Source: Marisa cornuarietis (taxonomy: Eukaryota > Mollusca > Gastropoda > Architaenioglossa > Ampullariidae). From it: a stretch of DNA of 64,000 bases. A program made the position numbers and the translations under genes. The stretch's first letter is position 1. Each line of letters begins with the position of its first letter. Below are positions 1 to 11,100 of the stretch, piece after piece. The stretch covers positions 808,001-872,000 of the forward strand of contig SMMW01000540.1 of assembly GCA_004794655.1 (NCBI GenBank), in the 5' to 3' direction. A model generated the notes under the pieces. That model made no database searches. It saw nothing but the letters and a program-made list of their open reading frames with translations, and had not been told where the DNA came from.

Positions 1-1830
1 CATTTTATTCTACTTTAGCAAGCAACTGATTAATTAATTCCAGCAAAATGATAGCTTTTATATAATGAATACATAAAATAATATTTCTTGCTTATTGCTT
101 TTGTACAAATGCAATATTTAATTGTTAGTTTTTATGCAAGTTATAGGCGAGTCTACAGTAAAAGTAACAGAAGCATCATAATCTAGTAGCGATTAATTTT
201 TATATAATAATTCTCGGCGACGAGGAATGCAGAGTAAGCGTTCTTGATAGTCATGCGGGATCGAGAAACCGTCTCGAATCCCGTTAGTTTTTGACAGCCG
301 ACCTGTCGGCTCACGTCACAATGTAAACGATCTCTCCGACGATATGAGGAATGGTGGTAATTGGGTCCTGGGCGACGTGTATAACAGCAATGCTGTCCAC
401 TGTCAAGATCGGTGAAGTCAGACCTTCTGTCATAGTGCGGCAAAGCAGGGTTGCGCTCGAGGAAATCACTTCCATCTGGTCAAGTAAGTATCTTCACCCC
501 TTCTCTCATCTACCGGATCAAATCCATTCTTTCCTGCCGTAGGGGAAGTTTGGCCTTTAAATCAGATGGACTAGTGACGCTGCCCATGGGTAGAATGTCC
601 ATTTCACAAAAGTGCGACATCTGACAAAACTAGCGGTACTTTTCTCACTACAAGGGACAACAGCAGCAAAGTTCAAATTGTTTCCGTTTCAGTCACTTTT
701 GAATTTAAAGCAAAAATTAAAACATATTTTGATAGACTGGGCTACACTCCAAACTTTGCAAAACATTTCCAAACTTTAAAGGTAAGCCCTAAAACTTCAG
801 AAGTTTGACATGTTTTTGTAATTTTCAGTAACGTGGATTTTATTTAATTATCACACAGCATACAATAGTTTTAACGCTTTATTATTATTATCCAGTCGAA
901 TTAGTGTAACTTTGACACAACAAATATCCCGTAAATCTGACAAAAAGCGCCTTACGAATGGGCTTTTGATCATGGCTGGCAGCTATTGTAAATGCTGACA
1001 AGGACGGGCAAAGATTCTTGGCGGATTTGCAAGTGCTGACATGGGCAGGCAAGTGTTGGCAACCCCTCACAGAAGCTAGTACAGGTTATACTGACTAGAT
1101 ATTAGGCAGAGACAGAGACACCCAGCGAGAGACAGACAAAGAAACATAAGAGACAGAGACAGAACACCACTCACGAGAGAGAGAGAGATGCAAAACGACA
1201 CCACACACGAGAGAGAGAGAGAGACCTACAGAAAGACACCTCACAATAGAAACGAAAACATCTTGCAAAAAAAAAAAAAAGCACTCATCGCCATCTGCCG
1301 AGCTTTTCCGTTTCTCATCGTATTATAATAAATAAATAAATAAATAATAGATTACATGTTATTTGCTGCATCCTCTCTGATAACATTAACAAGAAGAGGA
1401 AAATAATAGAAGGCTTTTACATATGCCTGGCCACTCGATAGTCAGGGTTGTTCGAGTATACGACTCGAGGCATGTCAGTGTTTTTTGACTGCCACTAAAT
1501 GGCACAACCACAGACCTACTTAATCATAGAAGTCTGTGGGCACAACATTGAACATTAGCAGAGGATCGTATTAAGCTGTCAGTCGTCTGTTAGAACGTTA
1601 ACAAGAAAATGAAAAATGTAATACTGTAGCTATTGGCACAGCTCTTACAATCACCACTTCGGAAAACAGAAGTCTGAGGTCATGCGAGTTCAGGCATGAC
1701 CGTGTTTTTGACTGCCGCTCACCGCCACAGCATCACAACATTGGCACTCCCAGAGGATCTCATTAGGACTGTATAGTGGGAGTGTTGCCCAAAACCAGGT
1801 CCGCGACGACGCTACTAGCTCTCCTCTAAC
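1..1830. other. Intergenic DNA, no gene seen
   Basis: AT-rich with a GA-rich patch (1100-1240), a short AATA microsatellite (about 1328) and three segments carrying TTTTTGACTGCC or TTTTTGACAGCC (near 289, 1480, 1702), a motif shared with later repeats. Confidence 0.6.
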
Positions 1831-2097
1831 CAAAAGCCTAAAATATTCATTAAAAAGATATTATTTAAAAGAATATAATTATGTTAGTAAATTTTGTTAA
1901 CTGTATTTTATGGTAGAAAATAAAAATTTGTTTTAATTAGACTTTTGCAGAGATTATTAGCATATTCTCGATTCAATAAAAAATCTCTTAGAAATAATCA
2001 AAATCAAACACTATATATGCCAATGATCCCGATAGTTTAGTGCGAAATCACCGTGAGGTGGAAGCACTTTCCCTCTCAAACAAAATCAACATCATCC

Positions 2098-2280
2098 CAC
2101 AAGTAGTGGTTGAAACTCGATCTCGCTTGTCGCCACTGCAGTGAGCGGCTTAGGGACACTCTGTGTGACACCTGTTCGCAGGGCTGGGCGCCGGCGATTT
2201 TCTGTGGGTACTCCGGTTCCCCCATAGTGCGAAATCGCCGCAAGAAGGAAGCACTTTCCTACTAAATAAACCAACCAACC
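2098..2280 (+). mobile_element. tRNA-type SINE copy
   Basis: Shares with the copies at 2299 and 2925: CGCTTGTCGCCACTGC, GGGACACTCTGTGTGACACC, GTACTCCGGTTCCCCC, GCGAAATCGCCGCAAGAAGG and the tail CTAAATAAACCAACCAACC. A separate 3' fragment of the same family precedes it at about 2038-2075. Confidence 0.7.
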
Positions 2281-2298
2281 ATCCGGTTATGGGGTTAG

Positions 2299-2390
2299 TG
2301 GCCCGGTAGTATAGTGGTTAAAACATTCGCTTGTCACCACTGCGGCTCAGGGTTCAAATCTCATCTCGGGACACTCTCTGTTGCGTCCAT
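2299..2390 (+). mobile_element. tRNA-derived SINE head with A and B boxes
   Basis: GGCCCGGTAGTATAGTGG holds a pol III A-box-like TAGTATAGTGG, and GGTTCAAATCTC about 45 bp downstream is B-box-like. The sequence resembles a tRNA 5' half but does not complete a cloverleaf with an acceptor stem, so it is a SINE head, not a tRNA gene. Confidence 0.72.
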
Positions 2391-2924
2391 CCACGCATAC
2401 TAGAGCTTCCGGCTTCAAGTATGTTCGAGTTTTTGACTGCCGATAGCCCCTTCCAAAAATCAACAACAAAAGCCATATCGCAGCTGCAGCCATGGGACAT
2501 AACTCTGTATGTCTTGTTTACTTTACAAGGGATGCAATTGAAGTTCTCATCCAAAGCCTAAAATATTAATTAACGATATTACTATAAAATACATAAGTCA
2601 ATAAATTTTTTTAAATTAATTTTATGGTAGAATGAAAACAATTTTTTATTAGAAGTTTTATATAAAATTGTCAGTATAAATTTATAAGCATCTTCTTGAT
2701 TCAATACTTTAGAAATAATCAAAATAAAAGGCTATTATCAATGTAGTGTGACAATATTTGCTTTTATTTCCCTAGATCGTACATACTCGAGTCTCGTTCT
2801 CGACGTATGATCAAATGTTTGACTGCCACTTTCTGGCACAGGAATCAGTGAATATGTCGACATGCACTCTAGAAGTATTCGTTTTGTAGGGGGCACGCTG
2901 TGGGAAGTTTCCACATTCGATTTT

Positions 2925-3112
2925 GTACACCTGTGGGTAGTGTAGCTAGTGGTTTAAGAAAGTCGCCGCTTAAGTTCCGATCTCGTCTTGGAACATTTTG
3001 TGTGACACCTGTACTCCGGTTCCCCCCACTCCCACCTTCAATCACTCCTCTGCTCCAACAGGACAAAGTCATTTGTAGGCACAAAAGATGTATTCCTGCT
3101 AAATAAAGTGTG
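2925..3112 (+). mobile_element. tRNA-type SINE copy, diverged
   Basis: GGTAGTGTAGCTAGTGGTTT, CGATCTCGTCTTGG, TTTGTGTGACACCTG, TACTCCGGTTCCCCCC and a 3' end CCTGCTAAATAAAG align in order with the two neighbouring copies. Confidence 0.7.
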
Positions 3113-3242
3113 CCTGTAGACACTCATTCACTAGCACAGAAAGGGATGTGCCAAGAGTTTTCCTCGGTGCGAATCAATGAAGTGTGTTATTTGTGCATAG
3201 CACTACCTAGATAGCACTAGCAGTAACACTAATAAGAAACTA

Positions 3243-3300
3243 TTGGGTTGTCGGAAAAGTCATAACACATTTTTGCAGTATATGGCGCTAGTTCATTTTT
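3243..3300 (+). mobile_element. Mariner-like terminal sequence (single end)
   Basis: TA is followed by TTGGGTTGTCGGAAAAGT and ACACATTTTTGCAGTATATGG, the typical start of mariner-family elements (TTGGGTTGT..GAAAAGT). Only one end is present; at about 3325 the sequence changes to an unrelated dispersed repeat. No transposase. Confidence 0.65.
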
Positions 3301-3324
3301 GAAAGTGCTTAAAGCTGGCCTTAA

Positions 3325-3398
3325 GAAAAGTGAGGTCTCTAACACCTCACCCCCAACGACCTGAAAAGTTTAGGGGATGACCTTTACCTTTTACCTGC
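3325..3398 (-). repeat. Dispersed repeat A, 5' fragment on the reverse strand
   Basis: The reverse complement reads GGTAAAGGTCATCCCC, then AGGTCGTTGGGGGTGAGGTG, TTAGAGACCTCACTTTTCT, matching the start of the 18.5-kb copy. Truncated on the far side where the mariner-like end begins. Confidence 0.75.
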
Positions 3399-3429
3399 CT
3401 GGTCTGACACCAGACTATTCGTCTGCTAG

Positions 3430-3990
3430 TTCCTCAGCGATGATGTTTATATGATTTTGGATTACTCTTAGCATCATGTTGCATGGGGTAGGGGGTGAAT
3501 AGGCTTATGGTTCTGTAGTGTTGGCATTGTTTCTTTTATCTGGAAGGGGTATGACTAATGATTGAGCTCGACCTCTTCTCCGAGGACTTTTAGATTTGCA
3601 CGTTCGCTCACTGGTAGTTTTGGATGATTTGTAGTCTATTGTCAGCTGGAAGTTTACAGATCTTTGAAAAATTCATTCCATCGGCTTAGTGCTTGTTGTA
3701 AGAAGGTGGCCATCGATGTCTTCGATGAATGAAGTGTTGTGTTCAATTGTCTTTGTGAGGGTCTTCAGTAGCCTTTCAGATCAGAGACTTTAAAGAGAGC
3801 ATCTCTGGTCAGACAGGCCTTTTTGTTGTCATCTCATGCCATTCCTTCCTCTATGGCCTAGTATTTGTCCTCGATCCAGTTCTTCCCAGCTGCCTTTTTC
3901 CCCCTTTCGTGATGTCGCAGTTCATTGCTTTGGACCTGGAAGCTGCTTCTGAATTGCTTTCACTCTCTTTAATGCCCTCCTTTTGTCACA
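3430..3990 (-). mobile_element. RTE-like LINE fragment, strongly decayed
   Basis: On the reverse strand LKTLTKTIEHNTSFIEDIDG, HLLTT and, after a frame change, ALSRWNEFFK fit the linker between endonuclease and RT in RTE-like LINEs (GxLLT..E.LSRW..FF). A second diverged copy of the same stretch lies at 5530-5760. Many stops. Confidence 0.6.
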
Positions 3991-4809
3991 TAGATCTAGG
4001 ATGTCATTCATGACCTAATGTTGTTTGTTCTTTCATTATTTCCAAATGTACACGTGTGTGTCTGCACGTGTGTGTATGCGAGCCTGTGCCATGATAGCTT
4101 CTCTTGATACGGCGATTCAACTTTAGTAATCATGCGTAAGGCAGCATGTTGATCCTTGAGGGAAGTCATGTGTGCAAAGTAACAGGTGTTAGTGTTGGTC
4201 ATACTATCCCTAGAGCACCAAACGCAACCTGTTAAGTAGATTTATCCAGTGTTATGGGACATAGCTCTTTTTTTTAAAAATTACCTTGTAAAGAAAATGA
4301 CTCGTTCGTGAAAATAAAAAGAAAGTAAAAAAAAACCCTAAGCATTGTATATAACACTTGCGTCCAGGTTGTACTTTGCCCAGAGCACTAAAAGCTTACA
4401 AGCAAACCGTGATATTTAGTGCTATGGGACATAACTCTTCAAAAGCAGTTCACTTATAAGAGAAATTACTCTTATTTAGAGCTTAAATCTTTATTAAGCG
4501 TGAAAATAACAAACAGTCCAAATTTTAAGTATTTTAATATTTTATTTTGAAATATTTATTACTAAATTAAGTTTTTAGAAAACTTTCTTAATTTTTCAAA
4601 AAATTTGTTTTTGTGAAAAAGCTTTACTGTTATTATTTTTGTTTACACATTTAATACTTCAGTATTCAATAAAGTAAAAACAATAACAGTCCAAATCGCT
4701 ATCCATATGGTTATGGATACAAACTCAAGTATCCACTGTTGAATCTTGAGATTTTTGACGAGCTGTTGCTCACTACACAAATCAGAGGAGATTAAGTGTG
4801 TCTGTATAT

Positions 4810-5040
4810 GTATATATCACCAACCATGTTTCGAAAAAGACTGAAGACCCATCTGTTTATTTAAGACGGACTTAAACCTAAACAACCAAGCAACACTTCT
4901 GTCTTTATTTTTACTTTCCTGGTGTTTATCTATTTATTTTTTTCTTATTTTTTATTTATTTTGTTTTTGCTGCGCAATGAGCATTCTTCTGAATGGATAC
5001 CTGCGCCTTACAAATGGACATCATCATCATATATTGATAA
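4810..5040 (+). mobile_element. LINE 3' end (RT C-terminus, UTR and CATCAT tail)
   Basis: TMFRKRLKTHLFI, the standard end of a CR1/L2-like RT, stops at about 4864. The UTR contains TTTCCTGGTGTTTATC, a T/A-rich stretch, GCGCAATGAGCATTCTTCTG, AATGGATACCTGCGCCTTAC, AAATGGACATCATCATCAT. The same UTR recurs on the other strand at 59440-59600. Confidence 0.8.
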
Positions 5041-5529
5041 AAAAAAACAATGTGCATTGGTTTGAATTTGAAATTACTGTTTAGCCCGCATTTTGCGATC
5101 TCTTTCTTGTCTTTGGTTTGTTCAACCGAGTATAGTTGCCACATTTGTTTATTTGTTGTTTTTCTACGCTAAGATACAGATCCTCTTCTACTAGGTGTGA
5201 CAAATCAAATTTACATGTATTGTTTACTCAAGAATCTATTAGCTCCTCTGTCTTGCTCTTAAAGTTTTACTCCTTCATTATCTCTTTGAAGTGGAATATA
5301 GTATCTGCCATCACTGTTCCTGTCAAGTATGTCTACACCACAGCGCAGCTTTTACCTTTCAATAAATTTGTTAGTATGAAGCCTCATCATCACCTCATCT
5401 TCATTGCTTCCCCCAAATTTTTATGGAGTTATACACACATTCCACCCTTAATTGTCGTCGAGCAGGTCGAGGGGTATGACTCAGGATAGAACTTGACCTC
5501 TTCCTCTCAGACTTTAGATCTTCCGATCA

Positions 5530-5760
5530 GGTTCTGTCGTCAGGTCAAAAAAGTGTAATATTCAGTCCACCAGCTTACTTCTTGTTATAAAAAGGTTTTC
5601 ATCTGATCGCTGCCTTCGACGAATGAAGTCTTGTGTTCACTTGTCTTGGTGGAGGTCTTCAGTAGATGATAGGGCTTTTTGCTGTCACCTTGTGTCATTC
5701 CTTCCACGAAGTTGTATTACCTAGACACGTCCGTGTTCCTTCCTCTATAAGGTGACCAGA
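5530..5760 (-). mobile_element. Second copy of the RTE-like LINE fragment
   Basis: Shares with 3540-3790: ATGACTnA..nGAnCTTGACCTCTTC, CACCAGCTTACTTCTTGTTAT versus CATCGGCTTAGTGCTTGTTGT, TTCGACGAATGAAGTCTTGTG versus TTCGATGAATGAAGTGTTGTG, and GGTCTTCAGTAG. Clear paralogy, no open frame left. Confidence 0.6.
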
Positions 5761-5899
5761 TGTTTCGGGAGCGAAAGTACACACTCGAGTCTTGCTAGTT
5801 TTTGACAGCCGTGTGGCTCATAAGTCTGAGATGAACAAGTGAACTTGTAGAGAAGAATTATGCCTTGCGATCACTGTAATTTGATCTTGTTGAAATGTG

Positions 5900-6185
5900 T
5901 TGGTGGTCGGTTGTACATTTTTAATTTTAAACACGATTAGGCCTGAAATCTGTTTACATAATTAGTTTTATACACAGTGAACTACAAAATTTCAGAAACT
6001 TTTAAACCTATTGATTTAAACAAAACTAATTAAGCTGGACAATATTTCCTGTCTGCACATTTTTTCAAATGCAAAGCATCTAAATGTCATATAAGTATTT
6101 TTTGAAAAATGTTTCTCAATTTCCTTCTTTAGACAAGTTTTAGCAGCTAGCCTTAGATTTCTTCTAAGAACAATGTTTTTTTTAA
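5900..6185. mobile_element. Degenerate relative of the 37.6-kb MITE
   Basis: Shares ordered blocks with the element at 37568: TTTTAAACAC..TTAGGCCT, ATAATTAGTTT, TTTAAACAAAACTAATTAAG-like and CTTTCTGTCCTGTC/TTTCCTGTCTG, then a TTCTTTAGA...GTTTTA end. The terminal inverted repeats have decayed beyond recognition. Relation judged by eye. Confidence 0.5.
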
Positions 6186-7655
6186 TTCATAGTTTTAGTT
6201 TTTTCCCCTTTTATAATTTCTTTTGTAAAACTGGAGCAACAAAAACAGTAAAATGAACTGTAAAACAGCCACAAACATAAACTCACAAGAAATTATCCTA
6301 CTTACAATTCAATTAAAAAGATTATTTTTTTTAATTTTTGTGATGAACAGTAGAAGAGGCAGAGTGCAAACATATGAAACATTGTAATAAATGAAACACT
6401 ATCATCGCAGAACAAGGCAGTAATTTAAATAGTGTCACAATTATATAATAAGTACTTGTTCTTCCACCCAAACCGGTTGGCAAAACATAAGTCAAACCCA
6501 CAGGTAGCATTTGGAACAGTGTACAACATACAATATTATAAAATATCTCTTTGGCTTTCATGTTTGTTTATAAATTGCAGATGAAGCTGACTAGGAAATT
6601 AGGAGAGAACTTTGGTCCTTAAAGAACTGTTTTGTTTTTTGTCTGCACCATTCTGGAAATTAACACATTTTTTTCAGTCACAAACAGAACTCAGTCAGTT
6701 GAATTTTTATGTTCAAAAATTACACATATAGATTTCTGATGAATAATCAGTCCAATTGACTAATGAAATACATGTGGCAGTTTAAACATTCAACTAATTC
6801 AATTAATTCAACATATGACAAGGATATATAATTAATATCATTCAATAATGTTAAATGGGGATTTTTGGTGGCAGAGGAATGATGACAATCTCAAAAAAGC
6901 ATGTATTATCTTATGGATATCTTCACTCTTCATAGATTTGAAACAACCCATAAAAATGCTATAAAAAAGGACAGATCAATATTGTTATAGAAACTATGAT
7001 TAAATTTGATACAAGACTTGTCACAGTATACCTAAAATTAAACATAACGTTTGTGAACAAGTGATAGGTATCCTTAATGTATCCTCTTTCATTTATCCTA
7101 CCACAGCATATTTCTACTTCTTTTTCTCCTCTGAGCAGAAGGAGGGACAGTCTTCTTTGAACATAATCACTTAAAGGCTGAAGTTTCACTGTCCAGCAGG
7201 AAAGAATGGATTCGATCCGAGTCAGATGGAAGCATTAGTGAAGAATGACCAGTAAGATAGCTGAGACAACATATGTTCCTCACCTCCCTCCCTAAAGTCG
7301 AACCATAGATGTGCCTTATTTACTAACATAACAACATACACATTTAACTTCCATCTTATATGTGTGCAAGTGGAAACAGCTGGCAGGATTCCTCCACCTG
7401 CTCTTAATGATCACATTCTGCCCATAATGGTAGTCTATGATGTATTACATTAATGACTGCTCTTTTTTCCACACTATCCACATTATTCTGATGAACTTTG
7501 TGACAAAACAGTTATTTTCAGCAATGTGGCTTTTACTTTCGCTTTCAAACAATGCAGTCAAAAAGATCCAAATTCACACAGACAATGAGTTGGCTGTACT
7601 GACAATTTGCTGTTTCAGCACATGGTCATTACGCATATTCAAAGAGTACTCACAT

Positions 7656-7792
7656 CAGTGGCATAGGAACTGGGGGGCAAGGGGGAAGCCGCCCCCCAAA
7701 AAAAGATGCTGGGAAGGGAAGAATGTGAACGTCGTTCATTGTCAGCATGGAGCTGGCCTCCCACCAAAGCCGAGCATCTTCCTACACCACTG
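7656..7792. mobile_element. Small TIR element (MITE), 137 bp
   Basis: Left end CAGTGGCATAGGAA; right end reversed CAGTGGTGTAGGAA; 5-bp identical flanks CACAT at 7651-7655 and 7793-7797. The interior is GC-rich, with complementary G and C runs (CTGGGGGG...GCCGCCCCCC). Sits just past the 3' end of CCDC134. The CAGTGG end resembles hAT MITEs, but the short flank repeat does not prove that class. Confidence 0.65.
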
Positions 7793-8154
7793 CACATTCC
7801 AATTTTAATAATGTTCTCGACAAGGAGTAAAGCTTATTTACATGCAAGATGCTGGCACATTAACATTAATATATGTGAACAAAAAAGATCAACAATAATT
7901 TGCATAGATACATGTTCTACAGTATTGCATCAATGGTGAAATCACTGAATTATAATGGATAAACTACCAGTCATAATCACGAACAAAAATATAAACCAAG
8001 TCATTTAACTAAAAAGTAAGTACATTTGTTGTGCATCATTCTTCTTTCATAAAAATTCATGCTTAACAGCAAGATCATTTCATCACAAGATATTACAAAG
8101 AAATGTTTCAATCATGCAAACAAACACATTTTCCATGCTGTCTCTTATAGGATG
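7793..8154 (-). other. Probable 3' UTR of CCDC134
   Basis: Follows the stop codon at 8155. The only poly(A)-signal-like hexamer seen on the minus strand is ATTAAA (7809-7804), immediately before the small TIR element. AT-rich, non-coding. Confidence 0.45.
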
Positions 8155-11100
8155 CTACAAATCTGTTCGGCTCATTCTTGGGCCTCTTGGAATTTTTTTT
8201 TTCTCCTTTTCTTTTGTTGCCTTCTTGGGAACAATAGAAACTGGAACTTTTTCCTTTAAACAAATTAAATAGCAAGAACTCACAAAGATATAATAATATC
8301 ACAGATCAAATAAACTATTATCTTAATTGATAACAATTTTCATGAACTTTTATACTGTTTTAGAGATTCACTTATTTGTGCAGGTTGACAGACCAAGAAG
8401 AAAAAAAAATCAAAGAAGGAAATGAAAGATCCACAGACATTGTATGAGTACTCTTCTTGTCAATGACTTCCATAAATCCAGCACTAAAGGGAAGATGCAC
8501 TTCACCATGCCTCTACCATTTGCAGCATTCTGATCAAAATAACCAGTATATGCACAATTCTCTTCATTTCGCTGCTTTTGGTCCATTAAATTCTATGGTA
8601 GGGTATTGTGTAAAATGACTTAAAATGATGTCAGATGTTTGCAAAAATAAATAATAAGTGTATTACATATTTCAATTTTTTTTCATAAATAAATAAAAAG
8701 CTGCAGCATATCAGATATGCAGATCTGATTCCACAGACAAAGAAACAGCAACATACCTTTTAAGGAGAATTCATGACCTGCAAGAATAATGCTAAAAAAA
8801 GAATTCAGATGTTATTTGACTCACCTTAGGATCCACATCAGCTTCATAAGGATTGACAAAATCTGCAGATTTGGGCACAAGGTTTACCTCCTGCCCCATC
8901 TGAAAACCACCACAAAAGAAAAAATAAGTTCACCAGCAACAGGCATCCAAGGTCTCAAAAGAGGTTTTTCCTTTTATTGACTGGTAGAATATTATGACAC
9001 AGATCTTAAAAACCTAAGAACTGATGTCAAGTTTTATACTTTGCCCTAATTTTATGACACAAATCTTAAAAACCTACAAAACACTGTCACTAAGTTTATC
9101 AAACCCTGCCAAATAGAACAGAAATTATGAATTTTTGGAAATTGTAATTTTTATTTGAACACAAAACAAATCTAAACTATTCCTTTCATATATCATATTT
9201 TAAAATTAATATTTCTAGTATACTACACTACTAAATTTTTGTCAAGTCGATCTGAGTTAGTGCAAACTTCATATAAAAACATGCAAAGTTGGAAAAAAAG
9301 AGCCTTTATAATAACATGCACAATGTATGCTCTTGCCAAACCCTACCAAATTCAGAAGAGTTTCACTGGAGCCCTCAAAAACTTGTGACTGATTGCAGAA
9401 GCCATAACTCCAAGCAAGCAAAATTTGCCACTCACGATTTCTGTCATAAAACTCATGGACAGCTTTTGGCATACGAAGAACCATGTCACCAAACAAAGCA
9501 GTGTTTTCAAAAACTTTTGACATACCTGTAAAGCAATAGACTAACCATTGAGCACAACAAATAAACAATTTCTGATTTGCCTGTAAAATCAGCCAATGCC
9601 ATCAGTAAGCTAAAAAAAATGTTTCCCGAGTGTGTTAATTCACCCAATATTTGAAAACAAAGATGGATCAAACAAGCTCAGAAATATCATTTCACTTATC
9701 ATAAGTGTTTAGAATTCGGACACAAAGAAACTTTTAAATGCTCAAATAGGTGTGTACATAAGGAAAGTTCTGATAATAATATAATAACAATTAAATTTGT
9801 ATGGCACACTTTCCAATGCCTTCTATTGACTCCAAACTGTATATAAATAAGGACATAACAGTGACTTGAATTTTTCCCAACAGCTGAACACTCTCAATAA
9901 TCATAATGGAATTTGTATGCCCTTCACTTTGTGGAGGTGAGCTCAAAGCACTGTGCACTAAAGACTACAAGTAGAAGTTTGTTTAATTGTAAAAGATATT
10001 TCTTAAAGAGGTGGATTTTGAAGTTGGATTTCCAATCTTCAAACATAGACATAAATCAAAAAGAAAAGGGCAGAGATTTCCAAACCAGGAGGCTAGAGAA
10101 AAAGGGTCTGCCGAATTTCCAATCTGATGTATAACCCAGTGAGGAGGGCCATGCAAGCAGACCATAAAGACTGGCTCAGGTAGTAAGATATCAGTAGCTC
10201 ATACAGGTATGCTGAGGCAAGGCTATGAAGATAACAGTATCACAGTGTGGCAATCTTGTAATCAATGCCAGCTCAAACTGCAGCCAGTGAACCTCACAGA
10301 GGGGTATAACATGATCTGCATTCTTTTTGCCTATGGAAAATGAAGAGCACTATTTTGAACCCTTTGAAGTTTGTCCAGTAGGTGGTTAGGGAGATTCATG
10401 AGTAGACCATTGCAGTAATCTAGCCAGGACAGACATTAGCTTTTTGAGGCAGAAACTGACAGGAAGGGTCAGATGTGAAGCTCAAGGACGATTGACTTGC
10501 AGACAGCACTGATCATGCTCATGTGACAATGATGTGTTGATGATAGCAATGAGTGAAGTTCATGGATGAAGATGAGGAACTGAGGAGTTTGCTGGATTAC
10601 AAAAGCCATTTCTTAAAGAGGTCAGTCTTGATGCCAGATGTGAAAGCTGTGAACACTGACAGTTTAAAGAGAAAAGAGGCAAAAAATATTGTGGCCAGTG
10701 GAAAAAAGAAACATCTGTCAAACTGCTAGTCCAAAGAGAATGTAAGCATAAACTGATTGAAGAAATCAAACTATGTGACAGGGTGTCAGTATATAAAAGT
10801 AATTGTGTGTACAAAAAGTGTCTGCAAGTGAAAAGTCGTACATTTTATTTTACGAGTTCAAGTAATAACAATTCTTTTTCACGCAACCTACTTTCTCTGA
10901 CTGTTTCATTCTGTGGAAATTCATCACCAGGCAAAAAACCCCACATGGTCAAATTCTGCCGAGCATCATGGAGGTTCTGAAAGATGTCAACATGCAGTGT
11001 TTATTTATTTTTATTTTTTTTACAATCCATACAAACAGTCACATTTATGCAGGCAAACTTACTGACACTTGCCTATCATTTTGTGCTTATAAAACAACTC

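Larger units (their letters stand above)
1834..2745 (+). repeat. Diverged direct duplication of an AT-rich module
   Basis: Copies at about 1834-2020 and 2551-2745 share CCAAAGCCTAAAATATT, TTTTATGGTAGAA, AGAAATAATCAAAAT and GATTCAATA in the same order. Each is preceded by a segment with TTTTTGACTGCC. The period is about 717 bp and SINE copies lie between, so the unit may be a larger repeat rather than a simple tandem. Confidence 0.7.

Noticed and set aside
2299..2375. Possible tRNA gene
   Set aside because: A and B boxes are present but the cloverleaf and acceptor stem do not close; SINE head instead.
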